This document shows, in pieces, positions 32,108 to 43,341 of a stretch of DNA of 64,000 bases. The notes below the pieces were generated by a model. That model saw only the letters and a program-made list of their open reading frames with translations, did not search any database and was not told the DNA's origin. The stretch is taken from contig NZ_FLLQ01000010.1 in NCBI RefSeq assembly GCF_900088415.1, positions 1 through 64,000 on the forward strand, written 5' to 3'. Numbering within the stretch: position 1 is the stretch's first letter; the number at the start of each line of letters is the position of its first letter. The stretch comes from Vibrio mediterranei. GTDB taxonomy: Bacteria; Pseudomonadota; Gammaproteobacteria; Enterobacterales; Vibrionaceae. A program made the position numbers and the translations under genes.

Positions 32108-32165
32108 ATCGCTTGGATAACCAAGCCTTAATATATCATCAAGAGAAGCAAACAAAGGTTGTAGT

Positions 32166-32489
32166 ATGGCCATCTCAATGACAGAAGCAGCAGCAAGCCG
32201 AGTAAGAACGTTTTTAGAAAACCGCGGTAAAGGTATTGGATTACGTTTAGGTGTAAAGACCACTGGGTGTTCTGGTATGGCCTATGTTCTTGAGTTTGTT
32301 GATGAACTTGATGATGGTGATGAAGTCTTTGAGCATGAAGGTGTGAAAGTCATCATCGATGCAAAGAGCTTGGTTTATCTCGATGGAACAGAGCTTGATT
32401 ACGTGAAAGAGGGCTTGAACGAAGGGTTCGAATTCAACAACCCAAACGCAAAAGGCGAGTGCGGTTGTGGTGAGAGCTTTAATGTTTAA
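32166..32489 (+). CDS. iscA: IscA, A-type iron-sulfur carrier
   Basis: A 107-residue A-type carrier. The three conserved cysteines are in [10 protein letters not shown] (C35) and the C-terminal GECGCGESF pair. It delivers [4Fe-4S] clusters to target proteins. It begins 58 bases after iscU. Confidence 0.98.
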   Translation: MAISMTEAAASRVRTFLENRGKGIGLRLGVKTTGCSGMAYVLEFVDELDDGDEVFEHEGVKVIIDAKSLVYLDGTELDYVKEGLNEGFEFNNPNAKGECGCGESFNV

Positions 32490-32556
32490 CCTTTAATAGT
32501 CGTGGTGCAGTTGGTTTAGCCAGTTGCTCCACGATTCTTGTTTGCGAGTCTATGTT

Positions 32557-33072
32557 ATGAACCATTTCGAACTATTTGGGCTACCTATTCAGTTTCAGCT
32601 GGACGGTAGCCTTCTTTCTTCTCAATTCAGAGAATTACAGCGACGCTTTCATCCCGATAACTTTGCTACCGCTTCCGAGCGTGACCGCATGCTTGCGGTT
32701 CAGAAAGCAGCGCAAATCAATGACGCATACGAAGTACTTCGTAAGCCAATTTCTCGAGCAGAGTATCTGCTGGCTGAGAATGGCGTAGATATTCGAGCTG
32801 AACAGCAAACCTTGCAAGACCCTATGTTCTTAATGGAACAGATGGAACTGCGTGAGACCCTCGAAGAAATAGAGACCTCAAGTGATGTTGAGTCAGAACT
32901 CTTTGACTTTGAGGCGAAGGTCAGCAAAATGTTCAAATCACAACTGCTTGAGTTACAACAGCTGCTCGAACAGAATCAGTGGCCACAAGCTGCAGATAGC
33001 GTCAGAAAACTAAAATTTATCGCCAAGTTGCAAAGTGAAATAGAACAGCTCGAAGATAAGCTGCTTGGTTAA
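32557..33072 (+). CDS. hscB: HscB, J-domain co-chaperone
   Basis: A 171-residue protein. The ATG at 32557 gives the family start MNHFELFGLP, so I prefer it to an upstream start at 32524. The J domain has the HPD motif in RRFHPDNFAT; the C-terminal half is a three-helix bundle that binds IscU. It delivers IscU to HscA and stimulates its ATPase. It lies 23 bases before hscA. Confidence 0.98.
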   Translation: MNHFELFGLPIQFQLDGSLLSSQFRELQRRFHPDNFATASERDRMLAVQKAAQINDAYEVLRKPISRAEYLLAENGVDIRAEQQTLQDPMFLMEQMELRETLEEIETSSDVESELFDFEAKVSKMFKSQLLELQQLLEQNQWPQAADSVRKLKFIAKLQSEIEQLEDKLLG

Positions 33073-33095
33073 TGGAAGCTCCCAAGGATATTTGA

Positions 33096-34946
33096 ATGGC
33101 ATTACTTCAAATCGCAGAACCCGGTCAAAGCTCTGCGCCACACGAACATAAGTTGGCTGCAGGTATTGATCTAGGGACTACAAACTCTCTAGTTGCAACG
33201 GTAAGAAGTGGAGAAGCAGCCACGCTACCAGATTCGAATGGCAGAAATATCTTGCCTTCGGCCGTGCATTATACAGAAGAGTCGACCACGGTCGGTGTTG
33301 AGGCTCGTGATAACGCAGCTTCTGATCCAGTGAATACTATTATTTCGGTAAAACGCTTATTAGGTCGTTCACTTGCGGATGTTCAAAGCCGTTACCCATC
33401 TATGCCTTACTCTTTGACAGAAAGTGATAATGGTCTGCCAGTATTACAAACGCGTGGTGGGGCGAAGAATCCTATTCAAGTGTCCTCTGATATCTTAAAA
33501 GCACTTTCTCAACGTGCAGAAGAATCATTAGGTGGCGAATTAGCAGGGGTGGTTATCACGGTTCCTGCCTACTTCGATGATGCACAGCGTCAAGGCACAA
33601 AGGACGCAGCGAGCTTAGCTGGTTTACATGTCTTACGACTACTCAATGAACCTACTGCGGCCGCGATTGCTTATGGTTTGGATAGTGGTCAAGAAGGTGT
33701 GATTGCTGTTTATGATCTTGGTGGCGGCACCTTTGATATATCTATTCTGCGATTATCTCGTGGCGTGTTTGAAGTACTCGCAACGGGCGGCGATTCAGCG
33801 CTGGGTGGCGATGACTTTGACCATTTGGTTGCAGAACATTTGCAGCAGCAAATTGGTAAGGCTGAACTAACGGTTCAAGAGCAGCGTGAATTACTGGACG
33901 CAGCAACGCAAGCTAAGATCGACTTGAGTCAATCTGATGTCGCAAGTGTGGATGTGCTAGGTTGGAAAGGCGAATTAGAGAAAGCTCAATTTGAAGATCT
34001 CATTCGTGCCTTGGTTAAGAAAACCCTTCTTTCTTGTCGCCGTGCTCTAAAAGATGCGGAAGTGGACGCTGAAGAGGTACTTGAAGTCGTCATGGTGGGT
34101 GGTTCAACCCGTACACCTTTGGTTCGCGACATGGTAGGCGAGTTCTTTGGGAAAACGCCTCTGACTAGCATTAACCCTGATGAAGTCGTTGCGATTGGTG
34201 CTGCCATTCAAGCGGATATTCTCGCAGGAAACAAACCAGACTCTGAAATGCTGCTACTCGACGTACTGCCTTTGTCTCTAGGTATTGAAACAATGGGTGG
34301 CCTAGTCGAGAAAATTGTTCCTCGAAATACAACCATCCCAGTTGCTCGTGCTCAAGAGTTTACCACTTTTAAAGACGGTCAAACGGCTATGTCGGTTCAT
34401 ATTGTTCAAGGTGAACGTGAAATGGTTGATGATTGTCGTTCTCTTGCTCGTTTTTCACTTAAAGGTATTCCTCCAATGGCGGCGGGTGCTGCGCATATTC
34501 GTGTCACCTATCAGGTTGATGCGGATGGTCTACTGTCTGTCACTGCGATGGAAAAGAGCACTGGTATTCAATCTGATATTCAAGTCAAACCATCATACGG
34601 ACTAAGCGATGATGAAGTGACTAATATGCTCAAAGATTCGATGACTTACGCTAAAGACGACATGTTGGCTCGTGCCTTGGCTGAACAACGTGTGGAAGCC
34701 GATCGCGTTATCGAAGGGTTAATTGCAGCGATGCAAGCTGATGGCGATGCTTTACTAGATGAACAAGAAAAACAAACACTAGTAGAAGCCATTGAAGCAC
34801 TAATTAAATTGCGCAATGGTGACGACGCCGACGCCATTGAACAAGGTATAAAAGATACTGATAAAGCGAGCCAAGAATTTGCTTCTCGTCGTATGGACAA
34901 GTCCATTCGCGAAGCTCTTGCCGGTCAATCAGTAGATAACATTTAA
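33096..34946 (+). CDS. hscA: HscA, Hsp70-family chaperone for cluster transfer
   Basis: A 616-residue DnaK paralogue, as in E. coli. Nucleotide-binding motifs are [39 protein letters not shown] and [13 protein letters not shown]. The peptide-binding domain recognises the LPPVK loop of IscU. It drives release of clusters from the scaffold with HscB. Confidence 0.98.
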   Translation: MALLQIAEPGQSSAPHEHKLAAGIDLGTTNSLVATVRSGEAATLPDSNGRNILPSAVHYTEESTTVGVEARDNAASDPVNTIISVKRLLGRSLADVQSRYPSMPYSLTESDNGLPVLQTRGGAKNPIQVSSDILKALSQRAEESLGGELAGVVITVPAYFDDAQRQGTKDAASLAGLHVLRLLNEPTAAAIAYGLDSGQEGVIAVYDLGGGTFDISILRLSRGVFEVLATGGDSALGGDDFDHLVAEHLQQQIGKAELTVQEQRELLDAATQAKIDLSQSDVASVDVLGWKGELEKAQFEDLIRALVKKTLLSCRRALKDAEVDAEEVLEVVMVGGSTRTPLVRDMVGEFFGKTPLTSINPDEVVAIGAAIQADILAGNKPDSEMLLLDVLPLSLGIETMGGLVEKIVPRNTTIPVARAQEFTTFKDGQTAMSVHIVQGEREMVDDCRSLARFSLKGIPPMAAGAAHIRVTYQVDADGLLSVTAMEKSTGIQSDIQVKPSYGLSDDEVTNMLKDSMTYAKDDMLARALAEQRVEADRVIEGLIAAMQADGDALLDEQEKQTLVEAIEALIKLRNGDDADAIEQGIKDTDKASQEFASRRMDKSIREALAGQSVDNI

Positions 34947-34965
34947 ATTCGAGGACTAAGTAGTC

Positions 34966-35304
34966 ATGCCAAAAATAGTTGTTCTGCCCCATGAAGATCT
35001 GTGCCCAGAAGGCGCAGTGTTAGAGGCTAACGAAGGCGAAACCGTATTAGATGTGGCACTAAAAAACGGTATTGGGATTGAGCACGCTTGTGAGAAATCG
35101 TGCGCTTGCACAACTTGTCACGTGATTATTCGTGAAGGTTTCGATTCACTTGAAGAGAGTGAAGAGCTTGAAGATGACATGCTAGATAAAGCGTGGGGCT
35201 TAGAACCAGAATCACGTTTGGGTTGCCAAGCCGTTGTTGCTGATGAAGACTTAGTGGTAGAAATTCCAAAATACACGTTAAACCACGCATCTGAAGATCA
35301 CTAA
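34966..35304 (+). CDS. fdx: Fdx, [2Fe-2S] ferredoxin of the Isc system
   Basis: A 112-residue adrenodoxin-like ferredoxin. Cluster cysteines are in [16 protein letters not shown] and RLGCQAVV. It supplies electrons for cluster assembly on IscU. Confidence 0.98.
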   Translation: MPKIVVLPHEDLCPEGAVLEANEGETVLDVALKNGIGIEHACEKSCACTTCHVIIREGFDSLEESEELEDDMLDKAWGLEPESRLGCQAVVADEDLVVEIPKYTLNHASEDH

Positions 35305-35318
35305 TAAGTGGAGGATAC

Positions 35319-35519
35319 ATGAGCTTAAAATGGACTGACTCTCGTGATATCGCTATTGAGTTGTGCGATCAATTTCCAGATATGGACCCTAAAACGGTTC
35401 GTTTTACCGACTTACATCAATGGATAACGGAACTAGAAGATTTTGACGATGATCCAAATCGTTCTAATGAGAAAATCCTTGAAGCAGTCATCTTATGCTG
35501 GATGGATGAGTACGATTGA
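35319..35519 (+). CDS. iscX: IscX, small Isc accessory protein
   Basis: A 66-residue acidic protein with a conserved [29 protein letters not shown] start and a DEYD C-terminus. It binds iron and IscS and tunes the desulfurase. Last gene of the isc operon, 14 bases after fdx; terminator follows. Confidence 0.98.
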   Translation: MSLKWTDSRDIAIELCDQFPDMDPKTVRFTDLHQWITELEDFDDDPNRSNEKILEAVILCWMDEYD

Positions 35520-35542
35520 TAAATCGCTCTAACTTTACTTCT

Positions 35543-35570
35543 AAAAACGGACCTTTGGTCCGTTTTTTTG
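35543..35570 (+). terminator. terminator of the isc operon
   Basis: AAAACGGACC and GGTCCGTTTT pair around TTT, followed by T-run. Confidence 0.92.
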
Positions 35571-35695
35571 TCGCTACATGTTACATTGTTATTAATTCCC
35601 TTGGGCGGGTCATTGGTATTGTCTCTACATAGTGATAACATCATTTGAATCATAAGATACGACAACACAAAACAGAATTAAGACAAGGAGAGACC

Positions 35696-36994
35696 ATGTC
35701 TAACACAATGTCGGTATTTCTTAGCCAAGAAGCGGCTGCTCCTCAATGGGGCGACAAAGCAATCATCTCTTTCACAGAAACTGGCGCGACAGTCCACTTA
35801 GGCGAGGGCCACGATTTAGGCGCTATTCAGCGCGCGGCTCGTAAATTAGACTCGCAAGGTATTTCTAATGCAACACTGGCTGGCGAAGGCTGGGATCTAG
35901 AATCAACCTGGGCATTCTATCAAGGCTACCGTAACTCTAAGAAAAGCACGCAAGTAACGCTGCCGTCACTCAGTGAGCAAGATGAAAACGAGCTGAATGC
36001 ACGTATCAAAGCCTCCAACTGGACTCGTGACATCATCAACAAGAGCGCGGAAGAAGTTGCACCTCGTCAACTTGCGACTATGGCGGCTGAGTTTATTAAA
36101 TCAACGGCACCTGAGCACGTTACTTACCGCATTGTAAAAGATAAAGATCTGCTGACTGAAGGATGGGAAGGTATTTTCGCAGTAGGTCGTGGTTCTGAAC
36201 GTACATCGGCAATGCTACAGCTCGATTACAACCCTACAGGTGACGAAAATGCCCCAGTATTTGCGTGCCTAGTTGGTAAAGGCATCACATTCGATTCTGG
36301 TGGCTACAGCCTGAAGCCTTCTAACTTTATGTCGGCGATGAAAGCAGACATGGGTGGCGCTGGTACTATCACTGGCGGTTTGGGATTAGCGATCATGCGT
36401 GGTTTGAACAAACGTGTGAAGTTGATTCTCTGCTGTGCGGAAAACATGGTTTCTGGCCGAGCGCTTAAATTGGGTGACGTGATCACTTATAAAAACGGTA
36501 AAACGGTTGAAATCATGAATACCGATGCCGAGGGACGCTTAGTTCTGGCTGATGGTCTTATTTACGCGAGCGAACAAAACCCTGAGCTGATTATTGACTG
36601 TGCTACGCTCACCGGTGCAGCTAAGAATGCTCTAGGTAATGATTACCACGCTATCATGTCTTTTGATGACGAACTCACTCATCAGGCATTAACCAATGCA
36701 AACCAAGAAAAAGAAGGTTTATGGCCACTACCGTTAGCAGATTTCCATCGAGGTATGCTGCCGTCAAACTTTGCTGACCTTTCAAATATCAGCAGTGGTG
36801 ATTACTCACCAGGTGCAAGCACTGCAGCGGCATTTTTGTCTTACTTTGTTACCGATTATAAAAAAGGTTGGTTGCATTTCGATTGTGCCGGTACATATCG
36901 CAAAGCGGCGACTGATAAGTGGTCTGCGGGGGCAACTGGCATGGGTATTCGTACTTTAGCTCGACTGCTTACTGAGCAAGCTCAAACCAAATAA
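35696..36994 (+). CDS. pepB: PepB, peptidase B (leucyl aminopeptidase family)
   Basis: A 432-residue M17 aminopeptidase (E. coli PepB 427). The ATG at 35696 sits 5 bases after AAGGAG and is preferred to the upstream frame start at 35645. The signature [14 protein letters not shown] and metal ligands in [15 protein letters not shown] and MKADMGGAG are all present. It releases N-terminal residues from short peptides in the cytoplasm. It follows the isc operon and precedes ndk, as in E. coli only in part. Confidence 0.97.
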   Translation: MSNTMSVFLSQEAAAPQWGDKAIISFTETGATVHLGEGHDLGAIQRAARKLDSQGISNATLAGEGWDLESTWAFYQGYRNSKKSTQVTLPSLSEQDENELNARIKASNWTRDIINKSAEEVAPRQLATMAAEFIKSTAPEHVTYRIVKDKDLLTEGWEGIFAVGRGSERTSAMLQLDYNPTGDENAPVFACLVGKGITFDSGGYSLKPSNFMSAMKADMGGAGTITGGLGLAIMRGLNKRVKLILCCAENMVSGRALKLGDVITYKNGKTVEIMNTDAEGRLVLADGLIYASEQNPELIIDCATLTGAAKNALGNDYHAIMSFDDELTHQALTNANQEKEGLWPLPLADFHRGMLPSNFADLSNISSGDYSPGASTAAAFLSYFVTDYKKGWLHFDCAGTYRKAATDKWSAGATGMGIRTLARLLTEQAQTK

Positions 36995-37026
36995 CAACAA
37001 TATAAACAGAAAGATAAGGAACAATA

Positions 37027-37452
37027 ATGGCCCTAGAAAGAACATTTTCAATCGTTAAGCCTGATGCTGTAGAACGTAATCTTATTGGTGAGATCTATCA
37101 TCGTATTGAGAAAGCTGGTCTAAAAATTATCGCAGCTAAGATGGTTCACTTGACCGATGAGCAAGCGAAAGGGTTTTACGCTGAACACGAGGGTAAGCCA
37201 TTCTTTGATGCACTGCGCGAGTTTATGACCTCTGGTCCTATCATGGTTCAAGTACTTGAAGGCGAAGATGCTATCTCTCGTTATCGTGAGCTTATGGGGA
37301 AGACTAACCCTGAAGAAGCTGCATGTGGAACCATTCGTGCAGATTACGCGTTAAGCATGCGCCATAACTCGGTGCACGGCTCAGACAGTCCAGAGTCGGC
37401 AGCGCGTGAAATTGAATTTTTCTTCCCTACGTCGGAAATTTGTCCGCGTTAA
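37027..37452 (+). CDS. ndk: nucleoside diphosphate kinase
   Basis: A 141-residue enzyme (E. coli 143). The phospho-accepting histidine is H117 in [10 protein letters not shown]. It equilibrates nucleoside di- and triphosphates. AAGGAACAATA precedes the ATG; 32 bases separate it from pepB. Confidence 0.98.
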   Translation: MALERTFSIVKPDAVERNLIGEIYHRIEKAGLKIIAAKMVHLTDEQAKGFYAEHEGKPFFDALREFMTSGPIMVQVLEGEDAISRYRELMGKTNPEEAACGTIRADYALSMRHNSVHGSDSPESAAREIEFFFPTSEICPR

Positions 37453-37472
37453 TGATTGATTCCGCTCAACAC

Positions 37473-37496
37473 AAGGAGGCTTAGGCCTCCTTTTTT
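37473..37496 (+). terminator. terminator of ndk
   Basis: AAGGAGGC and GCCTCCTT pair around a 4-base loop, followed by TTTT. Confidence 0.88.
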
Positions 37497-37641
37497 AATA
37501 TTGAGTGTGTTTGCTGTTCAAAAAATGTTCGCTTATAAATGAATACCTTATTATTTTAAGGTTTTGTAGCGCTTGTTGTAGTCGCCTAAAGGCTGTACAA
37601 TTCGCGCCCTTAAGTAGAATCACCGTCATCGAAGAGGCAAC

Positions 37642-38766
37642 ATGACCGCACAAAAAGTCAATCTACTCGATTTTGATCGCAAAGGTATGCGTAAATTCTT
37701 CCAAGAGGAACTTGGCGAAAAAGCCTTCCGTGCTGATCAGGTTATGAAGTGGATCTATCATTTTGGTTGTGATGACTTTGAGAAGATGACCAACATCAAC
37801 AAGAAGCTTCGTGAAAAGCTGATTCGTTTGGCTGAAATTAAAGCTCCGACAGTCTCTGAAGCGCAACACTCATCTGATGGCACCATTAAATGGGCGATGC
37901 GTGTAGGTGATCAAGATGTCGAAACGGTCTATATCCCAGATGATGACCGCGCAACGTTGTGTGTTTCATCTCAAGTAGGTTGTGCGTTGGAGTGTAAATT
38001 CTGTTCAACGGCACAGCAGGGCTTTAACCGTAACCTTAAAGTCTCGGAAATTATCGGTCAGGTTTGGCGCGCTGCGCGTGAAGTCGGCCTTGAAAAAGAG
38101 ACAGGTCGTCGCCCAATAACCAACGTGGTGATGATGGGTATGGGTGAACCTCTACTCAACATGAAGAATCTGATGCCTGCGTTAGAAATTATGCTAGACG
38201 ATCTTGGCTTTGGTTTGTCCAAACGCCGCGTAACAGTATCGACTTCTGGTGTGGTGTCCGGTCTTGATCAAATGACGGGTGAAATTGATGTTGCATTGGC
38301 TATTTCTCTTCACGCTCCAAATGACAAGTTGCGTAGTGAAATCATGCCGATTAATGATCGTTGGGATATCGAAGATTTCTTAGCATCAGTTCGTCGTTAT
38401 ATTGCGTCATCTAATGCTAATCGCGGTAAAGTTACCGTTGAATATGTACTTTTAGACCATGTTAACGACGATATGGATCATGCGCGTGAGCTTGCGGAGC
38501 TGTTGAAAGACACGCCTGCGAAAATCAACTTGATTCCATTTAACCCTTATCCAGGGTCACCGTACAAGAAACCGAGTAACTCGCGCATCGATCGTTTCAT
38601 GAAGACGCTAATGCAGTACGACTATACAGTGACAGTTCGTAAGACTCGCGGCGACGATATTGATGCGGCGTGTGGCCAGTTAGTTGGTGATGTGATTGAC
38701 CGTACTAAACGTACCAAGCAACTGGCTGAGCAAAAAGGTGAAGCTATTCCGGTAAAATCGGTATAA
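37642..38766 (+). CDS. rlmN: RlmN, 23S rRNA A2503 / tRNA A37 C2-methyltransferase
   Basis: A 374-residue radical SAM enzyme. The [4Fe-4S] cysteines are C114-x3-C118-x2-C121 ([10 protein letters not shown]). The methyl-relay Cys is C344 in DIDAACGQL. It methylates A2503 at the peptidyl transferase centre and A37 in some tRNAs, influencing accuracy and some antibiotic sensitivities. It stands as the first gene before the rodZ-ispG-hisS group. Confidence 0.98.
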   Translation: MTAQKVNLLDFDRKGMRKFFQEELGEKAFRADQVMKWIYHFGCDDFEKMTNINKKLREKLIRLAEIKAPTVSEAQHSSDGTIKWAMRVGDQDVETVYIPDDDRATLCVSSQVGCALECKFCSTAQQGFNRNLKVSEIIGQVWRAAREVGLEKETGRRPITNVVMMGMGEPLLNMKNLMPALEIMLDDLGFGLSKRRVTVSTSGVVSGLDQMTGEIDVALAISLHAPNDKLRSEIMPINDRWDIEDFLASVRRYIASSNANRGKVTVEYVLLDHVNDDMDHARELAELLKDTPAKINLIPFNPYPGSPYKKPSNSRIDRFMKTLMQYDYTVTVRKTRGDDIDAACGQLVGDVIDRTKRTKQLAEQKGEAIPVKSV

Positions 38767-38783
38767 TCCACAAATAAATAAAG

Positions 38784-38811
38784 AAAAACCAAGTATTTGC
38801 TTGGTTTTTTT
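38784..38811 (+). terminator. terminator of rlmN
   Basis: AAACCAAG and CTTGGTTT pair around TATTTG, followed by T-run, 20 bases after the stop. Confidence 0.88.
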
Positions 38812-39253
38812 GTATCTATAGCGCTGCAATTGAAAATATCTGATCCTTGCCACAATTTACTGATAAAAAATTCAGTATTAATGGAACAAATATCGGATTT
38901 GTTAATCAAATATTTCAAAACGTCGCTTGAACTTTATAGATAGTGTCAATTTTTTATCAAAAATGGCTCTATTTACGTCGTTTTACGTTTGTCGATTTTA
39001 ACTCGTGGTTAGAATCGACTATGATGGTCACATTCAGCCGCTGTCTTGACCCAATGTGGGGAGATCTTGCGCGAAAATCATAATGAAATCGAGCACTTTG
39101 CACTAGATTGAGGTGCAGAAGTAGGCAATTTGGGACTATGCTGTAATACAGTTAGTACGTACGATTTACCACACTAATGACGATATCACACCAATTAAAA
39201 AAACGAACTAAGCGTGTAGCGTCATAGTCACAACCAAAAGAAGTACATGATAA
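38812..39253. other. 442-base gap between rlmN and rodZ
   Basis: AT-rich, with no supportable frame on either strand. In Pseudomonas the type IV pilus gene pilF lies between rlmN and rodZ; no trace of it is seen here, as in E. coli. A TGCAC...GTGCA dyad occurs at 39099-39117. The stretch probably holds the rodZ-ispG-hisS promoter. Confidence 0.6.
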
Positions 39254-40204
39254 ATGAGTACTGAACAAAATACCGCAGTAGATAAAGTTGAACAGCAACC
39301 ACAAGAGTCCGTTCTTGCCGGAACCATATTAAAAGAGAAGCGTGAAGCGCTAGGCCTCACCCAGAAACAGATCGCAGACCGCTTACGCTTGCGTGTCGCC
39401 ATCATTCAAAAGATTGAAGCCAATGATTTTGATGGTGAGCAAGTTGCAACCTTCACTCGAGGCTATCTACGTTCTTACGCTAAGGCAGTTGGTATTGATG
39501 AAAAAGAGATCCTTGGTGCTATTGAACACCACAGTGAAGCTCAACCTTCAGAACAGCCAATGCAGAGCTTCTCTCAGAAAACCAATAAAGAAAAACACGA
39601 TAGCCGCATAATGAAGCTTACTTGGGGTATTTTCGTGGTAATTATTGGTATCTCTTCGGTTTGGTGGTTACAAAGCCAGCAAAAAGATACTCTATCGGAA
39701 ATCGCAGATACTAGCGATCCTGCCTTTCAAGTAGAAGAACCCGCTTCGCCACAACTTACCGCTGAGCCTGAATTAGCAACAGCAGAAGATGAGGTAAAAA
39801 CTATTGATGTGTCTGCCATTATCGAAGCGCCGGAGCAGACAGAGGAAGCTGCAACAGAATCGGTACCAGAGACTGCCAATAATAACGTTGAATCGGTTTC
39901 GGCAGACGTTGCAGTAATTGAGGAACAACCTCAAACCGCAAACGAGCAACCAAAACCAATTGATGGTCTGACTAATTTAACGATGGCTTTCACAGGTGAC
40001 TGCTGGATCCAGGTAAAAGACGCGGACGGAAAGACCATCACTACCGGTATTAAAAAGCAGGGCGATAATGTCAATGTAAACGGAAAAGCACCATTTAAAG
40101 TGATTTTAGGTGCTCCTGAGAAAGTTTCTATGACATTAGGAAGTGAACCTGTCGACCTTTCTGGGTATACTTCAGGCAAAGTAGCTCGATTCACCTTACC
40201 TTAG
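39254..40204 (+). CDS. rodZ: RodZ, cell-shape protein linking MreB to the wall machinery
   Basis: A 316-residue bitopic membrane protein. The N-terminal helix-turn-helix (LKEKREALGLTQKQIADRLRLR, about residues 27-50) binds MreB. A membrane helix lies at about 120-138 (TWGIFVVIIGISSVWWL). A Pro/Glu/Ala-rich periplasmic linker leads to a C-terminal DUF4115 domain (DCWIQVKDADGKTI ... GAPEKVSMTLG). It ends 9 bases before ispG and is probably cotranscribed with it. Confidence 0.96.
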   Translation: MSTEQNTAVDKVEQQPQESVLAGTILKEKREALGLTQKQIADRLRLRVAIIQKIEANDFDGEQVATFTRGYLRSYAKAVGIDEKEILGAIEHHSEAQPSEQPMQSFSQKTNKEKHDSRIMKLTWGIFVVIIGISSVWWLQSQQKDTLSEIADTSDPAFQVEEPASPQLTAEPELATAEDEVKTIDVSAIIEAPEQTEEAATESVPETANNNVESVSADVAVIEEQPQTANEQPKPIDGLTNLTMAFTGDCWIQVKDADGKTITTGIKKQGDNVNVNGKAPFKVILGAPEKVSMTLGSEPVDLSGYTSGKVARFTLP

Positions 40205-40213
40205 ATAATCAAT

Positions 40214-41338
40214 ATGCATCACGAATCACCAATTAAACGTCGCCCATCTACGCGTATTTATGTGGGCGATGTACCTATCGGCGATGGCGCGCCCATTGCT
40301 GTTCAGTCAATGACAAACACTCGCACGACGGACGTTGCTGCGACCGTTGCTCAGATTAAAGCGTTAGAAAATGTCGGTGCAGACATTGTTCGTGTTTCTG
40401 TTCCTACTATGGATGCCGCAGAAGCCTTCCGAGAAATCAAACAGCAAGTTTCGATTCCTCTAGTGGCTGACATTCATTTCGACTATCGAATTGCATTGAA
40501 GGTTGCGGAGTATGGCGTAGATTGTTTACGTATCAACCCGGGTAATATCGGTAACGAAGCTCGCATTCGCTCTGTTGTAGATTGTGCGCGTGATAAAAAC
40601 ATTCCAATTCGTATTGGCGTAAATGGCGGGTCTTTAGAAAAAGACATTCAGATGAAATATGGCGAGCCTACACCAGCTGCTTTGGTTGAGTCGGCGATGC
40701 GTCACGTGGATATTTTGGATCGTCTAAACTTCGACCAATTTAAAGTCAGTGTTAAAGCATCGGATGTGTTCCTTGCCGTAGATTCTTACCGATTGTTGGC
40801 TCAAAAGATTGATCAGCCACTACACTTAGGTATCACTGAAGCCGGCGGTGCTCGTGCGGGTGCTGTGAAGTCGTCAGTGGGTCTTGGAATGCTGTTGGCA
40901 GAAGGTATTGGTGATACTTTGCGTATTTCTTTAGCGGCAGACCCTGTTGAAGAGATCAAAGTGGGCTTTGATATTTTGAAGTCATTGCGTATTCGCTCTC
41001 GTGGTATCAACTTTATTGCTTGCCCAAGTTGTTCACGTCAAGAATTCGATGTGATCGGTACAGTAAATGCGCTAGAGCAGCGCTTAGAAGATGTGATTAC
41101 ACCAATGGATGTGTCGATTATCGGCTGTGTGGTGAATGGACCAGGTGAAGCAGAAGTTTCACACTTAGGCTTAGCTGGTAGTAACAAGAAAAGTGCATTC
41201 TACGAGGACGGTAAACGTCAGAAAGAGCGCTTCGATAATGATGACCTAGTGAACAAGCTCGAGGCAAAAATTCGTGCTAAGGCGTCGATGTTAGATGAGT
41301 CAAATCGCATCGAAGTGAATCAAGTAGAAGATAAATAA
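40214..41338 (+). CDS. ispG: IspG, 4-hydroxy-3-methylbut-2-enyl diphosphate synthase
   Basis: A 374-residue [4Fe-4S] enzyme of the MEP isoprenoid pathway. TIM barrel start is [16 protein letters not shown]; cluster cysteines lie in [12 protein letters not shown] and [13 protein letters not shown]. It converts MEcPP to HMBPP. It depends on clusters of the kind built by the isc operon upstream. Confidence 0.98.
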   Translation: MHHESPIKRRPSTRIYVGDVPIGDGAPIAVQSMTNTRTTDVAATVAQIKALENVGADIVRVSVPTMDAAEAFREIKQQVSIPLVADIHFDYRIALKVAEYGVDCLRINPGNIGNEARIRSVVDCARDKNIPIRIGVNGGSLEKDIQMKYGEPTPAALVESAMRHVDILDRLNFDQFKVSVKASDVFLAVDSYRLLAQKIDQPLHLGITEAGGARAGAVKSSVGLGMLLAEGIGDTLRISLAADPVEEIKVGFDILKSLRIRSRGINFIACPSCSRQEFDVIGTVNALEQRLEDVITPMDVSIIGCVVNGPGEAEVSHLGLAGSNKKSAFYEDGKRQKERFDNDDLVNKLEAKIRAKASMLDESNRIEVNQVEDK

Positions 41339-41364
41339 TTTCAACGATATAACGGTATTAAACT

Positions 41365-42633
41365 GTGGCAAAAACTATTCAAGCAATCCGAGGCATGAAC
41401 GACTGCCTCCCAACACAATCTCCACTTTGGCAAAAAGTTGAGAATACAGTTAAGCATGTTGTTAGCGCATATGGCTACAACGAAGTACGTATGCCAATCG
41501 TTGAAATGACCCATCTATTTAGCCGCGCTATCGGTGAAGTGACGGATGTGGTCGAAAAGGAAATGTACACCTTCGAAGACCGTAATGGCGATAGCCTAAC
41601 GCTTCGTCCTGAAGGCACGGCCGGTTGTGTGCGTTCTGGTATTGAAAATGGCTTGTTATATAACCAAGAACAACGTCTTTGGTATATGGGCCCAATGTTC
41701 CGCCATGAGCGCCCACAAAAGGGTCGTTACCGTCAATTCCATCAATGTGGTGTGGAAGTCTTTGGTCTAAATGGCCCTGACGTTGATGCTGAACTTATCA
41801 TGATGACTGCGCGTCTATGGCGTGAGTTGGGCATTGCTGAACATGTACGTTTGGAACTGAACTCTATCGGCTCTCTAGAAGCTCGCGCTGATTACCGTAC
41901 GGCATTGATCGCTCACCTAGAGCAGCATATTGATGTTCTTGATGAAGATAGCAAGCGTCGTATGTACACCAATCCGCTACGTGTTCTAGATAGCAAGAAC
42001 CCAGATGTACAAGCGATTTTGGTTGATGCTCCTGAGCTGTCAGATTACCTCGATGCAGACTCAAAACAACATTTTGCAGGTCTTTGTGAACTTCTTGACG
42101 CAGCAGGAATCGAATATACGGTAAATCAACGCCTTGTCCGTGGGTTGGATTACTACAACCGCACGGTATTTGAGTGGATCACCGAAAGTTTAGGTGCTCA
42201 AGGTACGGTTTGTGGCGGTGGTCGTTATGACGGACTGGTTGAACAACTAGGTGGCAAAGCTACGCCAGCTGTCGGATTTGCTATGGGTTTAGAGCGTTTG
42301 GTACTAATGATGGAAACGCTTGAGCTGACTGATGTTCGTCGTAGTGTTGACGCCTACGTAGTGACTGCGGGTGAAGGCACCATGATGGCAGGTATGAAGC
42401 TAGCCGAGTCTTTGCGTGAAGCTATCCCTGGTATTCGTGTCATGAATCACTTTGGTGGTGGCAACTTCAAGAAACAATTTAAGCGTGCAGATAAAGTTGG
42501 CGCAGTATACGCTCTAGTGCTAGGCGAGAATGAAGTGGCCGAGAATACGGTCGTGGTCAAAGATTTGCAGGGTGGTGAGCAAGAAACTATTGCTCAAACT
42601 GAGTTAGCCGCTAAATTAGCAGATATTATCTAG
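41365..42633 (+). CDS. hisS: histidyl-tRNA synthetase
   Basis: A 422-residue class II synthetase (E. coli 424), GTG start. Motif 2 is [17 protein letters not shown], the histidine-binding HisA motif is [15 protein letters not shown], motif 3 is [13 protein letters not shown], and the C-terminal anticodon-binding domain begins about 330. It charges tRNA-His. It is followed by a strong inverted repeat before yfgM. Confidence 0.98.
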   Translation: MAKTIQAIRGMNDCLPTQSPLWQKVENTVKHVVSAYGYNEVRMPIVEMTHLFSRAIGEVTDVVEKEMYTFEDRNGDSLTLRPEGTAGCVRSGIENGLLYNQEQRLWYMGPMFRHERPQKGRYRQFHQCGVEVFGLNGPDVDAELIMMTARLWRELGIAEHVRLELNSIGSLEARADYRTALIAHLEQHIDVLDEDSKRRMYTNPLRVLDSKNPDVQAILVDAPELSDYLDADSKQHFAGLCELLDAAGIEYTVNQRLVRGLDYYNRTVFEWITESLGAQGTVCGGGRYDGLVEQLGGKATPAVGFAMGLERLVLMMETLELTDVRRSVDAYVVTAGEGTMMAGMKLAESLREAIPGIRVMNHFGGGNFKKQFKRADKVGAVYALVLGENEVAENTVVVKDLQGGEQETIAQTELAAKLADII

Positions 42634-42640
42634 TTTATAG

Positions 42641-42688
42641 ACTGACGTTGATTGAACGTATTCGATAGATGAATCAATCAACGTTAGT
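42641..42688 (+). repeat. large inverted repeat between hisS and yfgM
   Basis: ACGTTGATTGA at 42645-42655 is perfectly complementary to TCAATCAACGT at 42674-42684, and the arms extend to 15 bases with one mismatch; the loop is about 18 bases. There is no immediate T-run. It may be an RNA stability or attenuation element in the operon. Confidence 0.75.
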
Positions 42689-42714
42689 GACGAATTCTTT
42701 TAAGAGGACAGGAA

Positions 42715-43329
42715 GTGGAACTCTACGATTCTGAAGAACAACAAGTAGAAGCAATCAAAGATTGGTGGAAAGAGAACGGCAAAGCAGTGGTTCTTGGTGT
42801 TGTTGTTGGTTTGGGTGGTTTATTTGGCTGGCGTTACTATCAAGACTCAGTAACGTCTGCGCAAGAAGCTGCTTCTGAACAGTATACCAAAGCGGTAGAA
42901 GCTATTGCCGCTAAAGGCACTGACGCAAGTGGTGACGTACAAGCATTTATCGATGGTAGCAAAGACACTGAATACAGTGTTTTGGCTTCACTACAACTAG
43001 CGAAAGTTCAAGTAGAAGCTGGTGAGCTTGAAAAGGCTCTTGAGCAACTGCAATGGGCACAAAGCAAAACTAAAGATGCGGCGATCACTCCGCTAGTGAC
43101 TTACCGTATTGCTCGTCTAATGGCGGAAACAGGTAACGTTGATGGTGCGCGTGCTGAACTTGCGAAAATTACCGATGACGCATGGGCAGGCCGAGTGGCC
43201 GAGCTGCGTGGTGATATCGCAATTCGTGACGGTGACCGTGATGCAGCTTACACTGCTTATACTGAAGCACAGCAAGCGCAAGACGCAAGCCAAGGGCTAC
43301 AAATTAAACTGGACGATCTTGCCAAGTAA
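42715..43329 (+). CDS. yfgM: YfgM, ancillary SecYEG translocon subunit
   Basis: A 204-residue bitopic protein, GTG start after AAGAGGA. It begins with MELYDSEEQQVEAIKDWWKENGK, has a membrane helix at about 23-42 (VVLGVVVGLGGLFGWRYYQ), and continues as a periplasmic TPR-like region with alternating Ala/Glu-rich helices. In E. coli it works with PpiD next to SecYEG. It lies 12 bases before bamB, another envelope-biogenesis gene. Confidence 0.96.
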   Translation: MELYDSEEQQVEAIKDWWKENGKAVVLGVVVGLGGLFGWRYYQDSVTSAQEAASEQYTKAVEAIAAKGTDASGDVQAFIDGSKDTEYSVLASLQLAKVQVEAGELEKALEQLQWAQSKTKDAAITPLVTYRIARLMAETGNVDGARAELAKITDDAWAGRVAELRGDIAIRDGDRDAAYTAYTEAQQAQDASQGLQIKLDDLAK

Positions 43330-43341
43330 GGGCCATAGCCG

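Noticed and set aside
39099-39117. NtrC-like site TGCAC...GTGCA before rodZ
   Set aside because: The half-sites are 9 bases apart where NtrC sites have 7, no sigma54 -24/-12 element follows, and the genes are not nitrogen-related.
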